Assembly: GCA_003450125.1 (NCBI GenBank)
Contig: DMFR01000126.1
Span: 1-8,681, forward strand
Direction: 5' to 3'
DNA: 8,681 nucleotides
Origin: Prolixibacteraceae bacterium
GTDB lineage: Bacteria; Bacteroidota; Bacteroidia; Bacteroidales; Prolixibacteraceae
The notes under the pieces were generated by a model. The model ran no database searches, was not told where the DNA came from, and saw only the letters and a program-made list of their open reading frames with translations. The position numbers and the translations under genes were made by a program. This document shows positions 1 to 5,745 of the stretch, in pieces; positions within the stretch are counted from its first letter, which is position 1; every line of letters starts with the position of its first letter.

Positions 1-1196
1 AGCAATTGCTGAATAAAGAGTTCAATATTTTCAATTGAAACCACTTGCTTCTCCAGTGTATCGCGACGGGCCACTTCAACTGTTCCATTTTCAAGATCGC
101 GCGGGCCAATGGCTATACGAACCGGAACTCCTTTTAATTCATATTCGGCAAATTTCCAACCCGGCTTCTTGTTGTCGTTGTTGTCGTACTTGACTGAAAT
201 GCCCAAAGCTTTGAGTTTTGAGACAATGGTGGCTACTTTTTCCGAAATGGCTGCCAGTTGTTCCTCCTGTTTGTAAATGGGAACAATAACGACCTGGAAA
301 GGGGCCAGTTTTGGAGGAAGTACCAATCCGTTGTCATCGGAGTGGGCCATAATCAAAGCGCCCATCAAGCGTGTTGAAATGCCCCAGGAGGTACCCCATA
401 CAAATTCTTCCTTGCCTTCCTTGTTGGCAAACTTGACATCGAAAGCCTTTGCAAAGTTCTGTCCAAGGTAATGTGAGGTTCCTGATTGCAAGGCTTTTCC
501 ATCCTGCATCAGGGCCTCAATGGTATAGGTTTCAAGGGCCCCGGCAAAGCGTTCGTTGGCCGATTTGGCGCCCATGATCACTGGAAGGGCCATGTATTTT
601 TCAGCAAAAGTGGCATATACATTGACCATGCGGTCAGTTTCCTCCAACGCCTCCTGGCTGGTGGCGTGAGCAGTATGCCCTTCTTGCCATAAAAATTCTG
701 CCGTGCGAAGGAACAAACGGGTGCGCATCTCCCAACGAACGACATTGGCCCATTGGTTGCACAGGATGGGAAGGTCACGGTAGGACTGAATCCAATTTTT
801 ATAAGTACTCCAAATAATGGTTTCAGAAGTGGGTCTGACGATCAATTCTTCTTCCAATTTGGCGTCCGGATCCACAATGATCCCTTTTCCATTGGGATCG
901 TTCATCAGGCGGTAGTGGGTCACTACGGCGCATTCTTTGGCGAAGCCTTCCACGTGGCTGGCTTCCTTGCTGAAGAATGATTTGGGGATGAATAAAGGGA
1001 AGTAGGCGTTTACGTGGCCCGTATCTTTAAACATGCGGTCCAGTTCAGCCTGCATTTTTTCCCAGATGGCGTATCCATAGGGTTTAATCACCATGCAGCC
1101 TCTCACGGCAGAATTCTCTGCCAGATCGGCCTTGACCACCAGGTCGTTGTACCATTGTGAATAATTTTCGCTGCGTGAAGTCAATTCTTTTGCCAT
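1..1196 (-). CDS. proS: Prolyl-tRNA synthetase, archaeal/eukaryotic-type (3' end missing)
   Basis: Cytoplasmic class II aminoacyl-tRNA synthetase that charges tRNA-Pro with proline using ATP. The minus-strand frame starts at ATG 1196 (MAKELTSRSENYSQWYNDLV) and stays open to the window edge, giving 398 complete codons. Visible signatures are VRPTSETIIW near residues 120-129, the motif 2 region starting VVRWEMRTR at 152 followed by RTAEFLWQEGHTAHA at 164-178, and a motif 3 region around 266-290 (GTSWGISTRLMGA, then SDDNGLVLPP). The anticodon-binding domain begins near residue 298 (QVVIVPIY) and is cut by the window. Motifs 2 and 3 are only about 110 residues apart, so the large editing insertion of bacterial-type ProRS is absent; this is the archaeal/eukaryotic-like form known from Bacteroidota. 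Family members run to roughly 480-500 residues, so about four fifths is present. It is divergent from the lipoprotein gene. Identification is very secure. Confidence 0.97.
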   Translation of the reverse strand, partial: MAKELTSRSENYSQWYNDLVVKADLAENSAVRGCMVIKPYGYAIWEKMQAELDRMFKDTGHVNAYFPLFIPKSFFSKEASHVEGFAKECAVVTHYRLMNDPNGKGIIVDPDAKLEEELIVRPTSETIIWSTYKNWIQSYRDLPILCNQWANVVRWEMRTRLFLRTAEFLWQEGHTAHATSQEALEETDRMVNVYATFAEKYMALPVIMGAKSANERFAGALETYTIEALMQDGKALQSGTSHYLGQNFAKAFDVKFANKEGKEEFVWGTSWGISTRLMGALIMAHSDDNGLVLPPKLAPFQVVIVPIYKQEEQLAAISEKVATIVSKLKALGISVKYDNNDNKKPGWKFAEYELKGVPVRIAIGPRDLENGTVEVARRDTLEKQVVSIENIELFIQQL

Positions 1197-1288
1197 TTCT
1201 TTACTTTTGGTATGGTATTTGCAATTTTCATACTAATTTTATAGGCTACAAAGAAAGTAATTTATTATTTATTAAAGGAGGGTGTGAT
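1197..1288. promoter_or_regulatory. Divergent intergenic region between proS and lipoprotein gene
   Basis: This AT-rich 92-bp gap must hold the promoters of both divergent genes. On the minus strand, 1259 down to 1248 reads TACTTTCTTTGT, which is repeated exactly upstream of the small gene at 4737. It resembles a -7 element of the Bacteroidota type, but I see no well-spaced TTTG partner. On the plus strand, TTTG at 1206-1209 is followed after 21 bases by TACTAATT at 1231, a weak match to TTTG-N19..21-TAnnTTTG. Neither promoter is convincing; only the need for regulatory signals here is firm. Confidence 0.35.
1274..1282 (+). promoter_or_regulatory. Strong Shine-Dalgarno for the lipoprotein gene
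   Basis: The sequence AAAGGAGGG ends six bases before ATG 1289. It decides the start of the lipoprotein over the in-frame upstream ATG at 1157, which lies inside proS. It is notable because none of the other starts in this window has a comparable site, in keeping with the generally SD-poor translation of Bacteroidota. Confidence 0.8.
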
Positions 1289-2818
1289 ATGAAAACCAAA
1301 CTTCTAATCATCGCAGTTGTTGCAACACTTGTCAGTGCATGTACCACGGGAACGCATATGGCCAGAACTTACGATGATGACATTTATTTTTCTCCCGGTG
1401 ATGTACCACCCGTTACAATGGCTGCTGATCAGGGTCCAGCCAAGGCTGACAAATCTTATGCCGGAAATAAGCGAGTTGTCATTAGCCAGAAAGAAAAAAA
1501 TGCTGATGGCACGTCCACATTAAATAATTACATCTATCAGCCTGAAGATACAGTCAAAAATTCTGATTATCAGTCCTATGATATGGATCAACAGAAACTG
1601 GCAGAATCCGATACCACGGTCTATTACAATGATGACAGTGTAAAATACGTAATCAACAATTATTACGACGACAACGACAACGATCTTGATTTTGCCTACC
1701 GGATCAACCGGTTCCATAATCCGTATTTTTACGATCCGTTCTTCTATGATGACTGGAACTACGGTTTCTATTCCCCCTATTCCTATTCCGGGTACGGATG
1801 GGGCTATGATCCCTGGTTCGGCGGCGGTTGGGGATATCCAGGCTATTATGGCTATTATTCACCTTGGGCCCTTGGCCTAGGATTTGGCGGATACTGGGGT
1901 AGCGGCTATGGCTATTATGGCGGACATTATGGCGGCTACTATGGAGGTTATTACGGCAGCGGTGGCGGATATTACAACAGTCCTGATGTTGCCAGAAGAA
2001 GAAGCACGGAAATGAATATGCCCAATAGGGAAAATCAAAACAACCAGAACCAGATCGGAGGTAGAATGTCCAATACCTCCAGAGGTGGAAATTATGGAAA
2101 TACCTCGGACCAAAGATTACCCTCTGGTATCACTAGCGGAACTCAAAGTCATACAAGAGGTCGTTCGGTTGATCAGTCAGGAAACATTGTATATAATAAA
2201 AACGGCACCATTGTAAACGACCGCAGGGAAAGTAACACTTCGGTCAATCAAGTTCAGCGTGGAAATGCACGTTCTCTGGCAGTTCGTCCAAGTAGCAGTA
2301 CTTCAGGAAATATCCGCAGATCGTATGAACCTTCCACCACAGGAAGAACTTACGAACAGAGCAGGGTGGTTCGGCAGGGCCAAAATTACACCCCCAGTTA
2401 TAATAAGCCAAGGATTGTCAATCAATCGAATTACAATAGCAACAGCTATACCCGTCCACGTACTTCGGGTGGAGACTATGAACGGGGAGCCATGAAAAGT
2501 GCAAATACGAACAGTGGACAAAACTACAGCGCTCCAAGGAGTTCTTCAAGCATGAGGCAAACATACCGTTCAAGTTCATCCTATTCAAGTGGTTCCAGTT
2601 ATTCATCAGGAAGAATGGGATCGGGTGTCAGCAGTCCGTCAAGTTCAGGCTCTTATAGCGCCCCTTCAAGAAGCAGTTCATCTTCCAGTGACGGTGGCGG
2701 TTATAGAAGCAGCTCATCTTCCAGTGGCGGTGGCGGAGGTTACAGCGGTGGCGGATCATCAGGCGGATCATCAGGTGGAAGTTCCGGTGGTGGCGGAGGA
2801 TCAGGCTCCAGAAGATAA
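1289..2818 (+). CDS. Low-complexity Gly/Tyr- and Ser/Gly-rich lipoprotein, function unknown
   Basis: A 509-residue predicted lipoprotein. The N-terminus MKTKLLIIAVVATLVSAC has a basic start, a hydrophobic stretch and a lipobox (V15-S16-A17-C18), so C18 should be lipidated. After it comes YDDDIYFSP at 28-36, an acidic region with NNYYDDNDND, then a strongly aromatic Gly/Tyr/Trp zone at about residues 157-230 with repeated GGYYGG units. An Asn/Arg/Ser/Thr-rich middle follows, and the last roughly 70 residues are Ser/Gly with GGSS-like repeats. No catalytic motif is visible; the second half is probably disordered. No acidic patch sits directly after C18, so a canonical Bacteroidota surface-export signal is not evident and periplasmic facing is possible. 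ATG 1289 is chosen for its AGGAGG site and signal peptide. I recall similar Bacteroidota proteins misnamed 'vitellogenin', which reflects composition only. Envelope location is likely; its role is unknown. Confidence 0.85.
   Translation: MKTKLLIIAVVATLVSACTTGTHMARTYDDDIYFSPGDVPPVTMAADQGPAKADKSYAGNKRVVISQKEKNADGTSTLNNYIYQPEDTVKNSDYQSYDMDQQKLAESDTTVYYNDDSVKYVINNYYDDNDNDLDFAYRINRFHNPYFYDPFFYDDWNYGFYSPYSYSGYGWGYDPWFGGGWGYPGYYGYYSPWALGLGFGGYWGSGYGYYGGHYGGYYGGYYGSGGGYYNSPDVARRRSTEMNMPNRENQNNQNQIGGRMSNTSRGGNYGNTSDQRLPSGITSGTQSHTRGRSVDQSGNIVYNKNGTIVNDRRESNTSVNQVQRGNARSLAVRPSSSTSGNIRRSYEPSTTGRTYEQSRVVRQGQNYTPSYNKPRIVNQSNYNSNSYTRPRTSGGDYERGAMKSANTNSGQNYSAPRSSSSMRQTYRSSSSYSSGSSYSSGRMGSGVSSPSSSGSYSAPSRSSSSSSDGGGYRSSSSSSGGGGGYSGGGSSGGSSGGSSGGGGGSGSRR
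2669..2785 (+). repeat. In-frame tandem repeats encoding Ser/Gly tail of the lipoprotein
   Basis: Two adjacent near-identical units at 2669-2704 and 2705-2743 both encode RSSSSSS followed by D/G-GGG-Y. A 12-bp unit, GGCGGATCATCA, then occurs twice exactly (2750-2761 and 2762-2773), with a degenerate third copy at 2774-2785. All unit lengths are multiples of three, so copy-number change would alter the tail length without a frameshift. Confidence 0.8.
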
Positions 2819-2957
2819 CATCGTGGAAACGAGCCACGGACTTGTAATTCGAATACATGGAATCAATGGCGAGTTTCATCGGATAAATAGAAAGAATTGA
2901 ATTAAACTGATGAAAATAATATAGTTGAATACAAACAACATTTTAAACACCAAGATC
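2819..2957. other. Intergenic gap between lipoprotein and barrel genes
   Basis: This 139-bp AT-rich gap holds only a weak hairpin just after the lipoprotein stop (CGTGG 2822-2826 pairing with CCACG 2834-2838, loop of seven) without a following T-run, so it is not a convincing terminator. A candidate promoter for the next gene lies at its distal end. No conserved RNA or small gene is apparent. Confidence 0.5.
2896..2927 (+). promoter_or_regulatory. Candidate Bacteroidota-type promoter of the barrel gene
   Basis: ATTG at 2896-2899, then 20 bases, then TATAGTTG at 2920-2927. Compared with the Bacteroidota primary-sigma consensus TTTG-N19..21-TAnnTTTG, this has three of four and five of six defined positions with correct spacing. 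It ends 30 bases before ATG 2958. It suggests the barrel gene can be transcribed separately from the lipoprotein gene. Based on sequence only. Confidence 0.45.
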
Positions 2958-4448
2958 ATGAAAAAACTAGTCTATACAATCAGTATTGTGCTGATCGCCT
3001 GTAGCGCTTTTGCTCAGGATTTAACCGATGCTTTAAGGTATTCAAACTATCATATGACTGGGACAGCCCGTTCGGCTGCCATGGGAAATGCTTTCGGTGC
3101 ATTAGGGGGTGATTTTTCTTCCCTGAGCATCAATCCTGCCGGATTAGGCGTCTATCGTTCCGGAGAATTCACCCTTACCCCTTCTTTTGGACAAACCAGT
3201 ATTGATGGAACTTATCTGAACAATAAACTGACAGATTCAAAATACAACATCAGCCTTGATAACCTGGGCTATGTGACCACATTCAACACCAGTGAAAACA
3301 GCGAGTCAGGGTTGGTGAGTATCAACTTTGGCCTGGGGTTCAATAAGTTGGGCAGCTTTACGATGAATAGTCTGGCCGAAGGTTCAAATTCCAACCATTC
3401 ACTTCTTACTTATTTCACTGAAACGGCCAATAACACGGGTGTCTCATCCGATAACCTGGATCCTTATTATGAACGTCTGGCATGGAATACCAATCTTTTA
3501 CTCTATGACAATACCAATAAAGAGTATTTCAACGACATCACCGATAAAGGGTATGGCCAATCGCAACGCAAAACAATTGACCGTAGGGGGTATATCAACG
3601 AATATGTACTTTCAGTAGCTGCAAACTTCAATCATAAATTTTACCTGGGAGCCACCCTTGGAATTCAGGATGTCTATTTTAAGGAAAATGGAAATTTGTA
3701 TGAATGGGATGCCAACAACAACATTCCTTATTTTAACAATTTTAACTTTAATAATTATTTGAAAACAACCGGCAACGGGGTCAATTTTAAAATCGGCGCC
3801 ATTTTCAAACCTATCGAACAGTTAAGATTGGGCGTTGCCTTTCATACCCCTACATTCTACAAGTTCAGCGATTTGTATGATAGCGGTATGAAATCCTCCA
3901 TTACCTATGACGATGGGGTGACTGAAAATAAATCAGCCTATCCGGATAAGGAAGGCGCTTATGATTATCATATTGAAACCCCAATGAAGGCCATTTTAAG
4001 CGGCGCCTTGGTCGTTGGGAAAGCTGGTCTGATCAGTGTGGATTATGAAATTGTAGATTATTCTTCCGCCAAAATTAAAAATGGAAGCGATGGGTACGAC
4101 TATTTCGATGAGAACAATACGATCAGCCAGGCTTACAAAACGGTGGGCAACCTGCATGTGGGGGGTGAATTGCGTGTGAATAAGAGTTTTAGCCTGAGAG
4201 CAGGATATGAAAATTTCCCAAGCGCTTACAAAAACACTCTGAATGGGGTATATAATCCCAACAGTGGTCAATCCTATACAACTGCTTCTGCAGGTTTTGG
4301 ATTCAGGGAGGGCAATGTTTTCTTTGATGCAGCCTATAAACGTATTATGAGCAGCGAATACAACAAGTTGTATCCGGGAGCCATCAATTTGGCCAAATAT
4401 GATGCCACACAAGACAATGTAATCTTTACCCTGGGATTCAAGTTCTAG
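2958..4448 (+). CDS. Outer-membrane beta-barrel protein, OMPP1/FadL/TodX-like
   Basis: A 496-residue predicted outer-membrane channel of the FadL-like family, whose characterised members take up hydrophobic compounds. Bacteroidota relatives are often annotated 'hemin receptor', without proof of heme transport. The signal peptide is MKKLVYTISIVLIACSAFAQ, with likely cleavage after AFA (residue 19). The segment at 37-64, with AAMGNAFGALGGDFSS and INPAGLG, is the typical FadL-family N-terminal signature (NPAG at 59-62). The rest alternates polar and hydrophobic residues with many aromatic and Asn/Gly/Tyr-rich turns, and it ends in FTLGFKF, a terminal strand with the C-terminal Phe typical of barrels. 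ATG 2958 is preferred over the in-frame ATG at 2925 because it directly begins the signal peptide. LIAC inside the signal peptide resembles a lipobox but is probably incidental. The substrate cannot be told from sequence. Confidence 0.88.
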   Translation: MKKLVYTISIVLIACSAFAQDLTDALRYSNYHMTGTARSAAMGNAFGALGGDFSSLSINPAGLGVYRSGEFTLTPSFGQTSIDGTYLNNKLTDSKYNISLDNLGYVTTFNTSENSESGLVSINFGLGFNKLGSFTMNSLAEGSNSNHSLLTYFTETANNTGVSSDNLDPYYERLAWNTNLLLYDNTNKEYFNDITDKGYGQSQRKTIDRRGYINEYVLSVAANFNHKFYLGATLGIQDVYFKENGNLYEWDANNNIPYFNNFNFNNYLKTTGNGVNFKIGAIFKPIEQLRLGVAFHTPTFYKFSDLYDSGMKSSITYDDGVTENKSAYPDKEGAYDYHIETPMKAILSGALVVGKAGLISVDYEIVDYSSAKIKNGSDGYDYFDENNTISQAYKTVGNLHVGGELRVNKSFSLRAGYENFPSAYKNTLNGVYNPNSGQSYTTASAGFGFREGNVFFDAAYKRIMSSEYNKLYPGAINLAKYDATQDNVIFTLGFKF

Positions 4449-4511
4449 TTAATATCCAAAATGGGTAGGAAAAGAAAGTGTCTGAAAAGTAAAATTTAAA
4501 TACGAAGACAC

Positions 4512-4618
4512 AAAGTCACAAGGAATTCACCACAGATTACACAGATGGACACAGATTATTCTTATTTTTTTAATCTGTGTTTATTTGAGTAATCTGTGGT
4601 GAATTCCTTTTTGACTTT
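4512..4618. repeat. Long palindromic intergenic element with CACAGAT units
   Basis: A perfect 21-bp inverted repeat pairs 4520-4540 (AAGGAATTCACCACAGATTA plus C) with 4589-4609. Outside it, AAAGTCA at 4512-4518 pairs with TGACTTT at 4612-4618 after a small asymmetric bulge. Inside it, ACACAGATTA at 4549-4558 pairs exactly with 4571-4580 around a 12-base T-rich loop, leaving two symmetrical 8-base internal loops. The left side has CACAGAT three times (4531, 4540, 4550) at 9-10-base spacing, with AATCTGTG counterparts on the right. It could act as a bidirectional terminator between the barrel gene and the downstream cluster, or be a dispersed REP/MITE-like element; I recall similar CACAGATTA repeats in intergenic regions of environmental genomes. 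No transposase or flanking duplication is evident. Confidence 0.9.
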
Positions 4619-4620
4619 TA
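4589..4620 (+). terminator. Possible terminator formed by the palindrome
   Basis: The 21-bp stem of the 4512-4618 palindrome ends at CCTT and runs into further T bases (4608-4612), giving a stem followed by a short U-run about 140 bases after the barrel stop codon. The arrangement suits rho-independent termination of the upstream gene. The stem is longer and less GC-rich than usual for a terminator, so the role is inferred. Confidence 0.35.
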
Positions 4621-4671
4621 AGACAACTTCTTTTCTAATACTGCTGACCCAGGACAAAATATTTTCAATCC

Positions 4672-4705
4672 TTTGGGTAGAAAGTTTTTTTTTGTACTTT
4701 CTTTG
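4672..4705 (+). promoter_or_regulatory. Candidate promoter of the methyltransferase-nagB cluster
   Basis: TTTG at 4672-4675 is followed after 19 bases by TACTTTCT at 4695-4702, overlapping TTTCTTTG at 4698-4705 (spacing 22). Both partly match the Bacteroidota -7 consensus TAnnTTTG. The element ends 31 bases before ATG 4737. The spacer includes nine consecutive T at 4685-4693. The 12-mer TACTTTCTTTGT also lies upstream of proS on the other strand. Confidence 0.4.
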
Positions 4706-4736
4706 TCATAACTTAGCTAAAATTAAATATTGGATC

Positions 4737-5009
4737 ATGCGCCAGTTTATTGAAATTAATTTCGAGGAAGCCTTGGAGATTTTTAATGATGCCGAGAGTA
4801 ATGGTTCCCGCTGGAGAGTAGGTGACTTCACTACTGCCCAATGGCTTCAGAAAAACATGATTCATTTGGATGATATTGTTTCCTATTCCAGGCACATGCC
4901 GGATGTGAAAATCGTCATTATTGGAGAGGGGCCTTCGGAAGTGTTCTATATTTATTCCCCAAAACTAAAAACTTGTTTTAAATTTGAGCATTCAATGGCT
5001 GAAATTTAA
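4737..5009 (+). CDS. Small hypothetical protein, 90 residues
   Basis: I do not recognise this protein. From ATG 4737 it reads MRQFIEINFEEALEIFNDAE and ends FKFEHSMAEI. It is soluble, with no signal peptide or membrane segment. An acidic amphipathic helix-like start (residues 5-20) leads to a central part with RWRVGDF and AQWLQKN, then strand-like segments DVKIVIIGEG and SEVFYIYSP separated by Gly/Pro turns. That suggests a small alpha/beta fold. There is no Shine-Dalgarno, which is normal for this window. The start is chosen because the upstream in-frame extension is T-rich leader. The stop lies 16 bp before the methyltransferase ATG, so it is probably co-transcribed. The frame is plausible as protein: it is compositionally ordinary and well placed between promoter and operon. 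Confidence 0.65.
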   Translation: MRQFIEINFEEALEIFNDAESNGSRWRVGDFTTAQWLQKNMIHLDDIVSYSRHMPDVKIVIIGEGPSEVFYIYSPKLKTCFKFEHSMAEI

Positions 5010-5025
5010 TTCAAAGATCTTCAAT

Positions 5026-5742
5026 ATGACTGTACTTTTTGATGACCCTATTGGAAGGGCTGTTTATGATTTTCATTTTAATTCCATCAATCAACCTGTA
5101 ATTGTCCATTCCGATGACTTTGATGATGATACCATCGACACCGGTTACCTCTTTCGGTCATACAGGCTCATGCCTGCCCTGGAGAAAAAGGCCATGAATT
5201 TATGTAAAGGTGCAGTCCTCGATGTAGGAGCTTGCGCAGGGGCCCATTCCATATACCTTCAGTCACAGGGATTTGAAGTTACTGCCCTGGAAACCTCCGC
5301 CCTTTCTTGCCAGGTGCTAAAAAGCAGAGGTATTATGACTGTTATTCAACAGGATATTTTTAAATTTACCCATCAAAAATTTGATACCATTCTTTTGCTG
5401 ATGAATGGTACAGGAATTGCAGGAAGCCTTGCCGGATTGGAGGTTTTATTTCATCATCTGGGCACACTGCTTCTTCCCGGGGGTCAAATCCTGATCGACT
5501 CCTGCGACTTGATTTATCTATATGAACAGGAAGATGGATCGGCAGTTTTGGACATCAGCGCTGAAAATTATTACGGTGAACTGATGTTTCAGACTGAATA
5601 TAAAAGCTGGATCAGCCAGCCTTTTCCCTGGTTGTATGTCGATCTGAACAACCTGGAAGATGCGGTGGAAAAGAATCGGCTTAAATTGAATAAAGTATTC
5701 AAGGGGCAGCATTACGATTATCTTGCCCAAATAACATTCTAA
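5026..5742 (+). CDS. Class I SAM-dependent methyltransferase, substrate unknown
   Basis: A 238-residue cytoplasmic protein with a Rossmann-type methyltransferase core. The SAM-binding motif I is VLDVGACAGAHS at residues 64-75. Motif post-I is VTALE at 85-89, where the acidic residue would contact the SAM ribose hydroxyls. QQD at 108-110, followed by the FDTILLLMNGTG strand from 119, matches the later core motifs, and LLPGGQILID at 149-158 is the typical strand-turn before the C-terminal part. Residues 1-60 (DDPIGRAVYDFH and a DDFDDD stretch) form an N-terminal cap, and the C-terminal third (Trp/Tyr-rich, PFPWLYVD) probably sets substrate specificity. The start at ATG 5026 fits the DPIGRAVYDFH beginning; an upstream in-frame ATG at 4984 would overlap the previous gene. 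It lies 3 bp before the beta-helix gene, so the two are likely co-translated. Methyl transfer is likely; the acceptor is unknown. Confidence 0.85.
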   Translation: MTVLFDDPIGRAVYDFHFNSINQPVIVHSDDFDDDTIDTGYLFRSYRLMPALEKKAMNLCKGAVLDVGACAGAHSIYLQSQGFEVTALETSALSCQVLKSRGIMTVIQQDIFKFTHQKFDTILLLMNGTGIAGSLAGLEVLFHHLGTLLLPGGQILIDSCDLIYLYEQEDGSAVLDISAENYYGELMFQTEYKSWISQPFPWLYVDLNNLEDAVEKNRLKLNKVFKGQHYDYLAQITF

Positions 5743-5745
5743 AAA

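Larger units (their letters stand above)
4449..4736. other. Intergenic region with palindromic element and promoter
   Basis: This 288-bp gap separates the barrel gene from the four-gene cluster. Bases 4449-4511 are A-rich with no clear structure, 4512-4618 is a long inverted repeat, and 4619-4736 is AT-rich leader with a candidate promoter. An open frame from ATG 4596 reads through the second half, but its N-terminal 47 residues derive from the repeat arm and T-rich leader and are not credible protein. Confidence 0.7.

Noticed and set aside
277..980. Several plus-strand open frames opposite proS
   Set aside because: All are antisense to strongly conserved prolyl-tRNA synthetase sequence and lack family features.
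1157..1288. In-frame 44-codon N-terminal extension of the lipoprotein
   Set aside because: It begins inside the proS coding region and would place the lipobox internally. ATG 1289 has a strong ribosome binding site and starts the signal peptide directly.
2822..2838. Hairpin after the lipoprotein stop as terminator
   Set aside because: It has only five base pairs with a seven-base loop and no T-run downstream; too weak to call.
2589..2900. 103-codon frame overlapping the lipoprotein tail in another frame
   Set aside because: The His/Val/Ala-rich product is what a Ser/Gly repeat yields when read out of frame; it is not an independent gene.
3996..4412. 138-codon antisense open frame opposite the barrel gene
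   Set aside because: It is fully antisense to the FadL-like gene, with no recognisable domain and no promoter or ribosome site.
4531..4556. CACAGAT repeats as a CRISPR array
   Set aside because: The units are seven bases at 9-10-base spacing inside a palindrome, far too short, with no spacers and no cas genes.
4596..4736. In-frame 47-codon extension of the small 90-residue protein
   Set aside because: It starts within the palindrome's right arm and translates the T-rich leader and candidate promoter, giving a Phe/Leu-rich stretch without credible protein character.
4984..5025. Alternative upstream ATG for the methyltransferase
   Set aside because: It overlaps the preceding gene by 26 bp and adds 14 residues unlike the family start; ATG 5026 gives clean spacing.
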